Source: Sesamum alatum (Eukaryota > Streptophyta > Magnoliopsida > Lamiales > Pedaliaceae). From it: DNA of 64,000 bases. The stretch lies in NCBI GenBank assembly GCA_034509735.1, contig JACGWO010000013.1, positions 13,164,136 to 13,228,135 of the forward strand, in the 5' to 3' direction. Positions 21,461-32,594 of this stretch are shown here, in pieces. Below the pieces are notes generated by a model. That model worked only from the letters and a program-made list of their open reading frames with translations. It did no database searches and was not told where the DNA came from. The position numbers and the translations under genes were made by a program. Each line of letters starts with the position of its first letter. Within the stretch, counting starts at the first letter, position 1.

Positions 21461-22705
21461 TTAAAGCCAATTGCCCATATGCTTAATCCCTATCTTCTCA
21501 AGATGTTGCGTATGAGCGCTCTGCGACATAGGCTTTGTCAGCGGGTCTGCTGTGTTGTCTGCCGAGTTGACTCGGTCCATCCGGACGTCACCTCTTCCTA
21601 CCATTTCTCTAAGAAGATGGTAGCGTCTAAGAATATATTTGGAACGGTGATGAGATCTCGGTTCCTTTGCTTGCGCTATAGCGCCGTTGTTATCACAGAA
21701 GATGACAACGGGCTCGGCGATGCTAGGCACCACACCCAACTCTTGGATGTAGTTTCTCATCCAAACCACTTCCTTAGCAGCTTCTGAAGCTGCTATGTAT
21801 TCAGCCTCTGTGGTGGAGTCAGCAATGGTTGCTTGCTTGGAACTTTTCCAAGCTACTACTCCTCCATTGAGTTTGAATACGTACCCCGATTGAGACTTGG
21901 CATCATCGTCATCAGACTGGAAGCTAGCGTCGCTAAAGCCTTCCAGAATTAGTTCTCCATTGCCATAGACTAGGAACATTTCCTTAGTCCTTCTTAGGTA
22001 CTTAAGGATGCCCTTAACAGCATTCCAATGTGCCTCTCCTGCGCAGGATTGATATCTGCTTGTTATGCTCAAAGCGTATGCAATGTCAGGCCTAGTGCAG
22101 TGGACCGCATATTGTATGCTACCTACGGCGGAGGCATAGGGGATGACCTTCATCCTTTCAAGTTCCTCATCAGTCTGTGGGGACTGTTTCTTGGATAACT
22201 TGATCCCATGCCTCATTGGAAGGAATCCTCGTTTGGAGTTGTCCATTCGATATCTCTTTAGGACTTTCTCCATATACGAGTTTTGGGTGAGTCCTAACAT
22301 CCTTTTAGATCTGTCCCTGACAATCTGGATGCCTAGGATGTAGGAGGCTTCACCCAAGTCCTTCATGGAAAACTGGGTTGACAACCATGCTTTTGTGTTT
22401 CCTAACATTCTGACGTCATTACCAATGAGCAGAATGTCATCCACATAAAGCACTAGGAACACTATTGAGCTCCCACTGACCTTCTTGTATACACAAGGGT
22501 CGGATTCGTTTTTGATGAAGTCATATCCCCGTATTACTTCATCAAATCGAATGTTCCAACTTCGGGAGGCTTGTTTGAGGCCATAGATGGACTTCTGGAG
22601 GCGACAGACTTTCTGTTCTTCTCCAGTGACCGTGAAACCCTGCGGCTGATCCATATAGATCTCTTCTTCAACGAAACCGTTGAGGAAGGCCGTTTTCACG
22701 TCCAT
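21461..22705 (-). CDS. Copia G1 reverse transcriptase-RNase H segment (414 codons open)
   Basis: This is the open C-terminal part of the Copia polyprotein. It starts at MDVKTAFLNG (RT motif with the first catalytic Asp), then SIYGLKQASRSWN and YVDDILLIGND with the Y-V-D-D box intact. RNase H follows with FSDASFQ, DSTTEAEYIA and FCDNNGA supplying the acidic catalytic residues, ending in DPLTKPM and a conserved tail. It is not an independent gene: an in-frame TGA (Trp codon change) just upstream at about 22724 separates it from the rest of RT. Confidence 0.85.
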   Translation of the reverse strand: MDVKTAFLNGFVEEEIYMDQPQGFTVTGEEQKVCRLQKSIYGLKQASRSWNIRFDEVIRGYDFIKNESDPCVYKKVSGSSIVFLVLYVDDILLIGNDVRMLGNTKAWLSTQFSMKDLGEASYILGIQIVRDRSKRMLGLTQNSYMEKVLKRYRMDNSKRGFLPMRHGIKLSKKQSPQTDEELERMKVIPYASAVGSIQYAVHCTRPDIAYALSITSRYQSCAGEAHWNAVKGILKYLRRTKEMFLVYGNGELILEGFSDASFQSDDDDAKSQSGYVFKLNGGVVAWKSSKQATIADSTTEAEYIAASEAAKEVVWMRNYIQELGVVPSIAEPVVIFCDNNGAIAQAKEPRSHHRSKYILRRYHLLREMVGRGDVRMDRVNSADNTADPLTKPMSQSAHTQHLEKIGIKHMGNWL

Positions 22706-22726
22706 CTGCCATATCTCATAGTCATA

Positions 22727-23452
22727 TCATGCTGCTATGGCGAGCAGAATCCGAATGGACTTAGCCATGGCTACAGGCGAGTAGGTATCCTCAAAATCGA
22801 CCCCGGGTCGTTGAGTGTATCTCTTAACTACAAGCCTAGCCTTAAAGGTTGTGACTTCTCCATCAACGCCAAGTTTGCGCTTGTAGACCCACTTACAGCC
22901 CACTGGCTTAACACCTTTCGGTGGATCTACGAGACTCCAAACTTGGTTCTCGCTCATGGAGTCCATTTCGGCTTTCATGGCCTCAAGCCATTTCCCGGAG
23001 TCGATGTCAGACATCGCTTCTCTATAAGTCTTAGGATCGTTATCCAAAAGATCGGTCGCACCTAGAAAGCCATATCTCATTGGAGGTCTGGACTCTCTAG
23101 TGGACCTACGGAGAACAGGAATGTTAGTGGTGAATGTGGGCGCTGACTGTATCGGAGCCGGTGGTTCAGGAACCGGGGCTGGCTGTTCCTGAGGCTGTCC
23201 TTCATGCCTAGCATGTTGGACTTCTCGAGGTTGGTCAGCCCTTCGGCTGTCTATCCTGAATCCTCTAAGTGAGGGTTCCGCGGCTTCTTCTGATGGCTGG
23301 ATTCCATCACTTGATTCCTCAAGGATCAGCTCATCAGGTTGGATATCCTCCGGGAAGCCTTGCTCCAAGAATACTGCATTTCTTGAAACAAAACACCTTT
23401 TGTTCCAAGGGGTCATAAAAGTAATAACCCGCAGTTTCTTTAGGGTATCCAA
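22727..23452 (-). pseudogene. Copia G1 integrase C-terminus/linker and RT N-terminus
   Basis: The segment contains the proline-rich linker (PAPVPEPPAPIQSAP), VLRRSTRESRPP, and the RT start WLEAMKAEMDSM, KPVGCKWVYKRK, FKARLVVKRYTQ (G2 and F keep AKGYTQ here) and VDFEDTYSPVA. It is joined to the upstream integrase frame by a frameshift near 23390 and ends at the stop in place of Trp before YDYEIW. Confidence 0.8.
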
Positions 23453-24368
23453 CGAACCTGCATAAGCTAGACCTAGATTCTGACTTATCTCCCACTAACC
23501 TCTTGACGTATGCGGGGCTACCCCACACTTTCAAGTAGTTGTAGGATGCAGGCTTGCCGTGCCATATCTCATATGGCGTTTGGGTCAATGTGCTAGTAGG
23601 CGCCAAATTCAATAATTTGGCCGCCGTTTCTAGTGCATAGCCCCAAAACGATAAGGGCAATTTGGTAAAACTCATCATGGACCGAACCATGTCCAACAGG
23701 GTTCGATTCCTCCTTTCAGAGACACCATTTAACTGCGGTGTTCCTGGAGGTGTCCATTCTGATATTATACCATGTTCTTTTATATAATCTAGGAACTCCG
23801 TACTAAGGTATTCACCGCCTCGGTCCGACCGAAGGATTTTAATTTTGCAGTTGGTTTGGTTCTCTACTTCAAGTCTGAATTCTTTAAACCTCTCAAAAGC
23901 TTCAGACTTGTACCTCATCAGGTAAACATAACCATACCGTGAATGATCATCGGTGAAGGTTATGAAGTAGGAGAACCCACCTCGGGCATGCGTCCTTAGT
24001 GGTCCACATACGTCTGTATGGACCAAGTCCAACAGACCTGTGGCAAGCCTGCTTTGTCCAACAGAGGGCCTCTTGGTCATTTTCCCTCTTAGACAGGACT
24101 CACAAGTTGGTAGATCGCTCAAGTCTCCAACCTCTAGGTTCTTTGAGTCTACCAACCTTTTCATCCTATCTTGGGATATGTGACCTAGCCTGGCGTGCCA
24201 CAGACGTGCGTTCCCGTTATTATCTAATTTTCGTTTATGTTGTGCATTGAGGACGAAATTCGTTTGTTGCAAGATATAGAGTCCGTTATGTAATGTACCA
24301 AGTAGATGAGCAATTCCACACCTCATCAAATAAAAGTAGTTTTTTATTGATTCTAAACTCATAACCAC
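23334..24368 (-). pseudogene. Copia G1 integrase
   Basis: The zinc-binding H-H-C-C region is present (LWHARLGH...CESCLRGKM), followed by the catalytic core with all three acidic residues: VHTDVCGPL, RSDRGGEYL and NGVSERRNRTLLD. The GKPASYNYLKVWGSPAYVK block typical of Copia integrases follows. It is frameshifted from gag-protease near 24330 and from RT near 23390. Confidence 0.85.
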
Positions 24369-25515
24369 TATTGTCCAACAATGGAATGGAAATGATGTTT
24401 TTAATCATACTGGGTACAAAATAAACTTGTTCTAAATCTATGCTAATATTATCACTAATCACTAGAGTGGCGGATCCTACTGCTTCTGCCGAGATGGCCT
24501 TGCCATTCCCAAGCTTCAGGATCATGTCCCCGCTACCCAGTTTTCTGCTTCTTTTCAACACCTGCAAGTCATTGCAAATGTGAGCTCCACAGCCGGTATC
24601 TAATACCCAAGAGACAGAACTAGTGACCATATTAACCTCAATCACATATATACCTTGGTTCGAGAAGAGTTTGGGGCACTCTCTCTTCCAATGCCCTTTC
24701 TCACGGCAGTTGATACATATGTCATATGCCTTTGACTGTTGCTTGGAGACAACCTTTCCCTTTCCTTTGCCTTTCCCCTCTTTGGCAATGGGAACACTCT
24801 TAGTGTTCGTAGCTGCTTTGACGGCCTTTCCCTTCCCTTTCTTCTTCTTCCAACGTCCGGCACCCTTGCCTTTCGTATTAGAAGTCGAAGCACCTCCAAA
24901 CAATACCGAAGGCGTGGACTTCTTAGTCGTTGCCTCGTATTGCACCAACATATTGATCAACTCATGAATGCCCTTCTCAAGTGCGTTCATGTTGTAGTTG
25001 ACGATAAATTGGTCAAAGGAGGGTGGGAGTGACTGAAGGATCACATCTATGTACGTTTCATTATCGAGACCTGCCTTTAGGTCCTCTAGCTTTTCCACCA
25101 GGGTAAGCATTTTAACCCCGTGTTCTTGTACAGAGGATCCTTCTGTCATTTTAGTTCCAAAGAACGCCTTGGTCGCGACATACCTAGTATGCCGGTCCGG
25201 GACTGCATAGCAATCCTTAAGGCGAGCCATAATGGAAGGGACATCGTCTAGCCTTTCATATTGCTTCTGAATCTCATTGGTCATCGAAGCAAGTATGATG
25301 CTACGGACCTTCCGGTTATCCTTATGCCAAGTCTCGAACGTCTCACGTTCTTCTGGCGTGGATCCTTCCGGTAAGGTCCTAGGGAGAGGCTCGTCCATGA
25401 CGTAGCCTTGGTTCTCGTAATCTAGGACTATCCTGAGATTGGGCAACCAGTCGTTGTAGTTTGTTCCATTGAATTTGTTTGTCTCAAGAATGGTGGAAAG
25501 TGGGTTCTTAGACAT
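24286..25515 (-). CDS. Copia G1 gag-protease ORF
   Basis: ATG at 25515 opens a 409-codon frame. Residues 1-230 form the Gag core (NKFNGTNYNDWLPNLRIVL near the N-terminus). A lysine/glycine-rich linker precedes a C-x2-C-x4-H-x4-C zinc knuckle at residues 267-280 (CINCREKGHWKREC). The protease active site is LDTGCGAH with Asp at residue 306. The frame is lost shortly after NNISIDLEQVYF-like sequence near 24330. In an intact element this is the start of a single gag-pol polyprotein. The start is supported by the same ATG in G2 (37002) and by similar upstream leader. Confidence 0.85.
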   Translation of the reverse strand: MSKNPLSTILETNKFNGTNYNDWLPNLRIVLDYENQGYVMDEPLPRTLPEGSTPEERETFETWHKDNRKVRSIILASMTNEIQKQYERLDDVPSIMARLKDCYAVPDRHTRYVATKAFFGTKMTEGSSVQEHGVKMLTLVEKLEDLKAGLDNETYIDVILQSLPPSFDQFIVNYNMNALEKGIHELINMLVQYEATTKKSTPSVLFGGASTSNTKGKGAGRWKKKKGKGKAVKAATNTKSVPIAKEGKGKGKGKVVSKQQSKAYDICINCREKGHWKRECPKLFSNQGIYVIEVNMVTSSVSWVLDTGCGAHICNDLQVLKRSRKLGSGDMILKLGNGKAISAEAVGSATLVISDNISIDLEQVYFVPSMIKNIISIPLLDNSGYEFRINKKLLLFDEVWNCSSTWYIT

Positions 25516-25621
25516 TTTAAAATCTACATTTTAGAAAACAGCGCGCGATCACCAGAAAATAAAAGACGGTGGTTTGATAAAATAATTAAATGCATGGAGT
25601 TTAGTCATTTAATCCTCCCAC

Positions 25622-25629
25622 TATTTATA
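25622..25629 (-). promoter_or_regulatory. TATA-like box in the Copia leader, 107 bp before gag (G1)
   Basis: Minus strand TATAAATAGTGGG, conserved in G2 at 36888-36895 at the same distance from the gag ATG. Whether it starts transcription is unknown. Confidence 0.35.
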
Positions 25630-27039
25630 CGAAAACACGGTACTCTCAAACGTGATTTTCGGGAAATCCTTTCCAAGTGGGCTTGGGATCCATAGAGATT
25701 TTTCGCATACCCCGCTTTTACGATTCGCATGGAAAAGATCCTGTGGGAGGTATTCCATACCGTTCTCGTTCCACGAGATTCCCAAGATTATGGCCTCACC
25801 CTTTCACATGATCCCGAGGACTCCAAGCGAATCATGTTAATTGGGCGTTAGACCCAACCCAATCGACCGAGCCACGGACCCACTGGTACCCCCACGACTC
25901 GTGAGACAGGTAGCAGCAGCCCGCTTTTCGTTCATGACATAATGCAGCTTCCTTTAAGTGCAATAACGTGCCACGACTCGTGAGACCACGCTATTGACCT
26001 AAAGCAGCTTCCTCACTATGCCATGGATTGGAAGGCATGGTCAAACTCCTAGAGTTCATGTCCACTTTGTCTAGGGTCTAATATTTTTGACATTGGTCCA
26101 ACCAATGTGAGAGTAAGTAATGACCGAGATCTCAAATAAATATTTACACATACATCCATAATGCGCAAATAAACCATTCATGGCAGTTATATGATAAATA
26201 AATAATCCATTTATCCATCATCATAACCACATGAAAAATTAAAGCCTAGCACGCCCCTGTTGGATGATCACGAGCCCGTATCCTATGCGATCCACTGAGC
26301 CCGCAGTGGATCTATGATCAATCTAGGGTTGGTCCTATACTATTACATTAATAGTAACCCAATCATCATGCTGATGGGCCTTGGTCTCTTTTTCTCTTTC
26401 TTCACTTCATGGAAAACACCAAGGGGCCTCCCGTCTGGGCTCTCCATGTGGTCCTTCCTTCTTCTCCACCAATTACAAAAAAAAAAAGGAAACCTCACTC
26501 CTAGTCTACTCTCATTACATATTTAAAAATAGAAACCCCAGCGAAAACCCGGGGGAGTACATAAGGAGGGAGGTAGAATGCCTTATTATTCCAAGGCAAC
26601 TAGACAGAGAGAAGGAGAAAGCAGTAAAAGAGGCACACAGGCCCAACAGAAAATAAACCATACATCCGGTCTTAGGGCTCACGATCATCCATTTCCATCC
26701 AACACACATAATCACATGATCCAATCACATAATTACATAATACCAACAACATATGATTTCCAATCATAAATATCCAAAATAATTAATGAATATGTGCACA
26801 ACGTGTGAAAAATAAAACAAAACACAAATATTGGTAATAATATTTTCTTGTTTTAGGAAAACCTTTCCTCATTATTTTAAGTAAAATAACCCCGGGATTC
26901 CGAATCCAATTTATTTTACTCCTAAAATAATGTCTTTAGAAAAATAGGCATAATTGAACCAAAAACGAATTTTCAGAATTAATTCAAAATTAAAACTGAA
27001 AATAATTAAAAAATAAAGAAAAATACTGCTAGGGTTTTG

Positions 27040-27510
27040 AAACCTTAGCAGTAGCAGCTGCTGCCGCCGCCGCCGGCGGCGGCTCGCCGGCACGCTGCGC
27101 GGCCTGGCAAGCCGGCAGGCCGCTGCGCGCGCAGGCTCCCCTGCCTTGCGCGCGCGCTGGCCTGCTGGCTGTCGGCCGTGCCGTGCGCAGTGCGCGCGCA
27201 GACGTGCACTGGGCACGCCTGCCGGGCGCGCGCGCGCAGACTCCTTCGTCTGCGTGCGCGCGCGCGCCTGGCGGCGCCGCCCAGGGCCCGTCGGCACGTG
27301 GACTCGTAGGCGCGCGGCCTTGCGTGCCTGCGCGCGCGCCTGGAGGTGCTGCCCTGCGCGCGCGCCTGCGCGCAGCCTTCCTGGCTGCGCGCTGCCCCGC
27401 GCGGCCGGCTGGGCGGGCGCGCGCAGGCCTCCTTTGCCTGCGCACGTCTGCCCTGCCGGCAGCATGCGGCTGCGTGCGGCTAGCCCTCCCGGCTGGCCGG
27501 CTGCGTCGTT
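27040..27510 (-). repeat. CpG-rich hairpin array in Copia G1 leader
   Basis: A 470-bp island of alternating CG runs inside AT-rich surroundings. Perfect or near-perfect stem-loops include (plus strand) GCAGAC-TCCTTC-GTCTGC at 27236-27253, GCGCAGCC-TTCCT-GGCTGCGC at 27370-27390 and GCGCAGGC-CTCCTTT-GCCTGCGC at 27421-27443. On the RNA (minus) strand the loops are purine-rich (GAAGGA, AGGAA, AAAGGAG). The same type of array, but not the same sequence, occurs in G2 (34805-35465). Confidence 0.8.
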
Positions 27511-27709
27511 TCTCATTTTTCGTTCAATTTTCCACCCCCGTTTCCCAAGAAAAATAGAAAATTACCAACATTCATGAATTCACACGAATTAAAAGCAATA
27601 AAATCGACATGCTTAAAATAAAAAACAATCAAGATTTAATATAAAACATGCCAATATCACGTATCATGCTTATAACGCACATATACCCTAGGCCTATACA
27701 CCGAACCGG

Positions 27710-27721
27710 GCTCTGATACCA
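27710..27721 (-). other. Primer-binding site of Copia G1
   Basis: Minus strand TGGTATCAGAGC, complementary to the 3' end of initiator methionine tRNA, one base after the 5' LTR. Confidence 0.9.
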
Positions 27722-27722
27722 C

Positions 27723-29722
27723 TGAAAGAAATCCGGTGGATCATCCCGGGAATTGCGCGAATGCGGAAGCGCGGTAAAAATAAACATATTAAAATAAAAG
27801 GCATGCTTTTAATTTAAAGAACACGCTCAAGGGGTGTGTCCTTGAGGTTCCCGGGCGTTCGGTGTATCTCATGATCATAAAACAATAAAAAGAAATCATG
27901 GAGGCCATAGAGTTGAAAAATAAAGAGGGACGAAAATCTTAAACGAGACCTACCCGTTGTCGTTTTCGTCTTCAACTGCTACTCGCGTTGTTCCCCGTTT
28001 TGCACCAAGACCTCGTTCTTGAGATCCTCCAAATCGTGACACACGATCCACCCACGTATCTTGAACGTCGTGCTAGCAACGAACAAGTGTATAATTTATG
28101 GAGTGGACGAATCAACAACGCGTTATCAATTAACGGTATCGATTCGTCTAAGTTCTAATGTTCCAAGAACAAAAAGAACTAAAATGTATTTTCTTGCTAG
28201 AGAAAGAGAGATGGGCGGACGAGAGATAGGAGAGGGGAGAGTGTGTGTTGTGTGTGTTTTTCAAGAATCATCAAAAACATAAATGTTGGAAGCTAGAGGT
28301 TTATATAGAGGAAGAGTTTAATCCTCTTTAAACTCAAACTCTAAGTAACCTAATTTGACTAGGATTTTGACCTAGTCAAAGTCCTAGTCAAACTAGTGTT
28401 TGACCTAGTCAAACGAATCCTAGCCTTCCATCTCCCCTTTCCATCTCGACCATTGATTTTAATTTAATGGAATATTTAAATCCTATTAAATATTCCAAAA
28501 GGCTAAAAGAATAAATATAATATAATAAATTAATATTATAATTTATTCTTAAGCCTATTAAATCAACCCTTTTAATAAATCCTATTTATTAATTTAATTC
28601 CTTTTATCAAATAGAAGGAATTAATTTCTCCAAGAAAATATAGGACCCGATTAAATCTAATTTAATCATTCCTTTACTCCAATATTTAATTCCAAATTAA
28701 ATACTAAGTGTGTGTGGATAGTGTGTGACCTTTAGGTTCACCATTCAGCTAGACTTGGTCGGATTCCTAGAATCCGTCCGTTACCATGGGTGGCCATCTA
28801 GCAACGGCCCATAGCACTAGAGACTAGGTGAAATATTCGGGGATGAACATTTAGGCTCTAACAGTACACTTGTCCTTCTGTCTTCGGTCTCATCACTTAG
28901 GGTCTAGGGCACGGAAAATGCAGGTACCCATTTTGGACCTAAGTGTCGGTCTGTCCTCACTAAACTCCGCAAGGGAAACCTTTTCCCTTCTGTTCAGTTA
29001 CTGTGGCCACAGATTTCAGGGACAAGACACAGAGCATATATGAGACTCAACTGTGAACACCTTTTGACTGGAGACAGATCCTTTCTTGGAAACTACTGTC
29101 ACTTTGTACACCCGAGCTGCACTAGACATGGCTTATGACTACTCAAGAGTATTTTGGCAATCTCTCACCATATCTAAGATACAGACCTGATGCACAGGTA
29201 AACTCAGCAGTTCCTCAAGTCAAAGGACTTGGCCTGTACCGTTGGAACCGGGAATACACGTCATACCTTGTTGACCATACTCAAGGTCCTCCGTAAGACG
29301 GTTCCCGCGAGTCACCTCAGTCAGCTGCTTCCTAGCACGCTGACCCACTAACACTGCTTAGACGACCTTCGTCACCCGTCGATGAAATACGACAGTAGAT
29401 GCTTAGTGCAAGTCTCAAAGGGAATCCCAGTACCCATTTTTGGGATTCCTTAACTTGGAGATTTCCGGACTGATTCGGTAAGATTGATTTCATGGACCTA
29501 CCTCCAAGCGTAGTCCCTGTCCCCGAAATCGTTTCTCAGTCCGTGGGCTTTGTTTGCGTAGTGAACAGAAATGTAAATGCAGATAAGTGAACGTAAACAA
29601 AGTATTGCCATATGAATTTTCACTTCTTTATTCATAAATATTTTATCAAATACCAAAGAATTGTCTACACATAGGTTACATATTCCTGCCAAAATTGGCT
29701 TACATGGTCACCTATTCTAACA
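27723..29722 (-). repeat. 5' LTR of Copia G1
   Basis: 2000 bp, minus strand TGTTAGAATAGG...CTTTCA. The minus-strand TATA lies near 28300-28308 with a cluster of TTGAC/GTCAA motifs upstream (28352-28414), and TSD GTTCT follows at 29723-29727. Confidence 0.95.
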
Positions 29723-30278
29723 GTTCTTGTGATTGAAGTTACACTACCCTGAAAGATGTACTTTGATGGAGCTTCCCACAAAGAAGGAGACGGTGCTGGA
29801 GTTGTCTTTGTTACATCTGAAGGGGAAGTTCTACCCTACTCCTTCACTTTGACTCAAAATTGTTCGATTAATGTTGCAGAATACCAAACCTTAACCCTTG
29901 GATTAGAAATGGTTGTCAATATAAAGCAATTCCATATCAAGGTATATGGAGACTTTTAATTAGTGGTCAATCAACTCCTCAACTTTCTATGAAGTCAATA
30001 AGGTTGAGTTGCTTCCAAATCATAATTACGCAAAGAGGCTAATGGGATGGCTAGGATGTGTGGAACTCGAGCATCTACTAAGAAGGGATAATAAACAAGC
30101 TGATGCATTGGCGAAGCTTGCTTCAACACTGTTGATGACTGATAAGGAAGCACGCATATGGATATGTAAGAATTGGGTCATACCACCAATCTTTAGTGAT
30201 GGGGAGGATGATGCATTCCAAGAAGAAGAAAACCATGTCCTTGAGGTCTTCGAAATTGAGGAGGAAGATTGGCGATAA
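29723..30278 (+). pseudogene. Second (archaeal-type) RNase H of Gypsy element B
   Basis: MYFDGASHKEGDGAG (29756 onward) is the first acidic motif of an RNase H fold, followed by INVAEYQTLTLGLE with the catalytic Glu. After a stop the domain continues VVNQLL and then HLLRRDNKQADALAKLAS, the C-terminal N-x-x-A-D-x-L-A motif. An additional RNase H after the normal one is a feature of the Tat lineage. A stop at 29957 and a frameshift near 30005 break it. The left side is the resumed target of Copia G1. Confidence 0.75.
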
Positions 30279-31500
30279 TTGTTGGTTGACTATTTGAAAT
30301 ATGGAAAGCTACTCAATGACCTACGACGAAAGGCTGAGATTCAACGACGGGCATATCACTTCATCTACTTCAAAGACACACTCTATAGACGCCTATTTAA
30401 TGGTATTTTCTTATGTTGCCTGAGTGACGACGGAAAAATTCAAACTATGGAGGAGCTCACTATGAAATTTGTGATGCTCACCAGTCCAGACCAAAGCTAC
30501 ACTTCCGCATAAAGAGAATGGGCTATTACTAGCTTACAATGGTTAAAGATTGCATAGACTATGCGAGGAGATGTTAAGCTTTTCAATTTCTCGCTAATCT
30601 TATCCACTAACCACCTGAGCCGTTTCATCCTACCATTGCCTCAAGGCCTTTCGATGCTTGGGGTTTGGATGTCGTGGGACCCTTATGAAGTCCTCCGGTG
30701 GTGACTTCTATATGTTGGCAGCAACTGATTATTTCTCCAAATAGCCTTAAGCGGTGCCCCTTAAAGAAGTAAAGAAAGATAATGTTGCTGATTTTATCCG
30801 TATCCACATCATATACTGTTATGGAGTGCTCTGGTATATCATTACTGATAATGGAAAACCCTGTTGTAACAGCTTGATAGACAAGTTATGTCAGAAGTTT
30901 GGGTTCAAGCAAAAAAATTCTTTTATGTACTATGCCGCTGCCAACAGTCTTGCTAAAGCATTTAACCAAACTTGGTGCAGCCTATTGAAGAAAGTGGTGA
31001 CCAAGTCAAAGCGGGATTGGCACGAAAGAATTGGAGAAGCTGTATGGGCATACAGAACCACTATCAGAACACCCACACAAGTAACTCCTTATGATTTGGT
31101 TTATGGAGTGGAAGCAGTCCTCCCGCTTGAGCAACAACTTCCTTCATTGAGGATAGCAATACAAAAAGGGCTCACTAAAGAAGAAAATGCTCGAATATTG
31201 CTTGAAAAGCTAGAAGCTCTCAATGAGAAAAGATTGGAAGCACAACAAAGGCTTGAGTGTTATCAAGCTCGATTATCTGAGGCATTTAATAAGAAGGTTC
31301 GCTTGTGCTCTTTTCAAGTTGGCGATCTAGTACTCGCAGTAAGGAGGTCTACAATCACAACGCATCGAAAGGGCAACAAGTTCTTGCCAAAATGGGATGG
31401 TCCATATGTCGTCAAAGAGGTCTACACAAATGGTGCATATAACTTGATTGCTGAAGACGGCTTAAAGATAGGCCCGATAAATGAAAAGTTCATGAAGTAA
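30279..31500 (+). pseudogene. Integrase of Gypsy element B, catalytic Glu lost
   Basis: An N-terminal zinc-binding region is visible in pieces (30350-30600), then FDAWGLDVVGPL (about 30650) with the first catalytic Asp and IITDNGKPC (about 30838) with the second. The third catalytic residue lies in ANSLAKAFNQTW, where the codon at 30955-30957 is AAA (Lys) in place of Glu. The ORF 30754-31500 is otherwise open through TPYDLVYGVEAVLP and the C-terminal GDLVLAVRR and KWDGPYVVKEV blocks. The protein would be inactive for strand transfer. Confidence 0.8.
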
Positions 31501-31620
31501 TACTATGCCTGAAAACAAAACAAAATAGAAAAAAAAAACAAAAAACTTAAAAAAAGAAAGGAAAAAAACATTGGAGTCTTAACTTAGAATAAAAGAAAAA
31601 GGAATCAAATGCAATAAGAT
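31501..31620 (+). other. A-rich spacer between integrase and antisense PMD ORF
   Basis: A-rich tract directly after the integrase stop codon. A shorter version of the spacer seen in element A. Confidence 0.5.
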
Positions 31621-32594
31621 AAAAGGTCCTAAGCAAATCTTAAGCATAGGGACTCAAGTTCTTCAACTCTTCCTTGAGGACTTCCAAATTTACTCTTCCT
31701 TGAGGGCTTCCAAATTTGATCTTGAAGCCCCCAAACTCACAACCATTTCATCATTGCGGGGGGTGGTATTCTCAAGTGCTGCAATTTCTTCCATAATTTT
31801 CACGAACTCCGGCTTGAGCACTATGAAAAAGTTTTTTTTTCTCCATTCGGAGTAGCACACAAGTTCTTCCTTTGTTCCTTCAGGTCCATAAGCTCCTTCT
31901 CAACACACTTCAACTTGTCCGTAGTAGATTAGACCTTGAAAGCCTCTTCACTCTCTTTTGTTCGAGCATCTTGAAGGTGATCGTAGGCTTCCTTTAACTA
32001 TCGCTCGAGATGAGCGTAAAACATGTTCATCGAGTCTCCAATTTTGAGATGTCAAACTTCTAAAAGCTCTTCATGGATTCAAGAATGAAGTAAACATCGT
32101 CTTTGATTGAGGAGGTGAAGTCAATTGGGGTGTTTGATATCTTCATGAGAAGATCACTCCACAGCTTTTGAAGGAACTCTTTTTGATAATTAAGAACAAA
32201 CCTCTCGCCTTCAAATACCAACACCGCGGCATGACAAGAAGTTTGTTTTCTCTTAAGCCCCATTCCAAGAGGACGAGTTGTAGCCAACAAGTTAGACCTA
32301 AAAGTTGATCCTTAACTGTCTTGAGAAGTCTCATCATCTTCAACGAATAAGACCTCATCTTCGATCTACGACAATACATCAACTTGAGTTAGAAACAAAG
32401 AAGATCTTATCGCTAAAAAAAATAAAAGGGAAATGGGTAAGAAAAAATAACCTCCTATGACAAAATTCAACGTCGATGATTGTTGGCTTTGAATCCCTCT
32501 CCGGCCTCTTCCAATGACAATTGGGGTTGCTACTTCCACTTACTTCCAAGGAACGAGGAGAACTTTTCTTCTTATTTACTTCAAGGGCTTTGAC
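31621..32594 (-). pseudogene. PMD ORF of Gypsy element B, C-terminal part (antisense)
   Basis: On the minus strand this continues the PMD gene whose N-terminal part is at 43076-43942; Copia G2 separates them (TSD TTGAC). It aligns with the plus-strand copy in element A at about 9420-10450, with the same charged coiled-coil-like tail (ISNTPIDFTSSIKDDVYFIL near 32110). Several frameshifts are present. Its end faces the end of the integrase ORF, so pol and this ORF converge. Confidence 0.7.

Larger units (their letters stand above)
25516..27709 (-). other. Untranslated leader of Copia G1
   Basis: About 2.2 kb between primer site and gag, matching the leader of G2 from end to end. It includes two ACGACTCGTGAGA-type repeats (25894-25907 and 25975-25985), a TATAAATA box (minus, 25622-25629), and a GC-rich hairpin array (27040-27510). 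No ORF has a protein-like composition except chance reading of the GC-rich array. Confidence 0.7.
19529..29722 (-). mobile_element. Copia element G1, complete with both LTRs, TSD GTTCT
   Basis: A 10.2-kb minus-strand Copia element: LTRs at 27723-29722 (5') and 19529-21444 (3'), primer site at 27710-27721, a 2.2-kb leader with a GC-hairpin array, gag-protease, integrase, RT-RNase H and a polypurine tract at 21445-21456. A perfect 5-bp duplication GTTCT (19524-19528, 29723-29727) splits the pol of Gypsy B. By eye the LTRs differ by about 23 substitutions, several small indels and an ~84-bp deletion in the left LTR near 20250. Two frameshifts and one nonsense codon break the polyprotein. Confidence 0.95.

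Noticed and set aside
26911..27577. Several overlapping long ORFs (alanine/arginine-rich) on both strands
   Set aside because: They arise from the CpG-rich hairpin array, where stop codons are rare in all frames. There is no domain, and the composition follows the CG runs.
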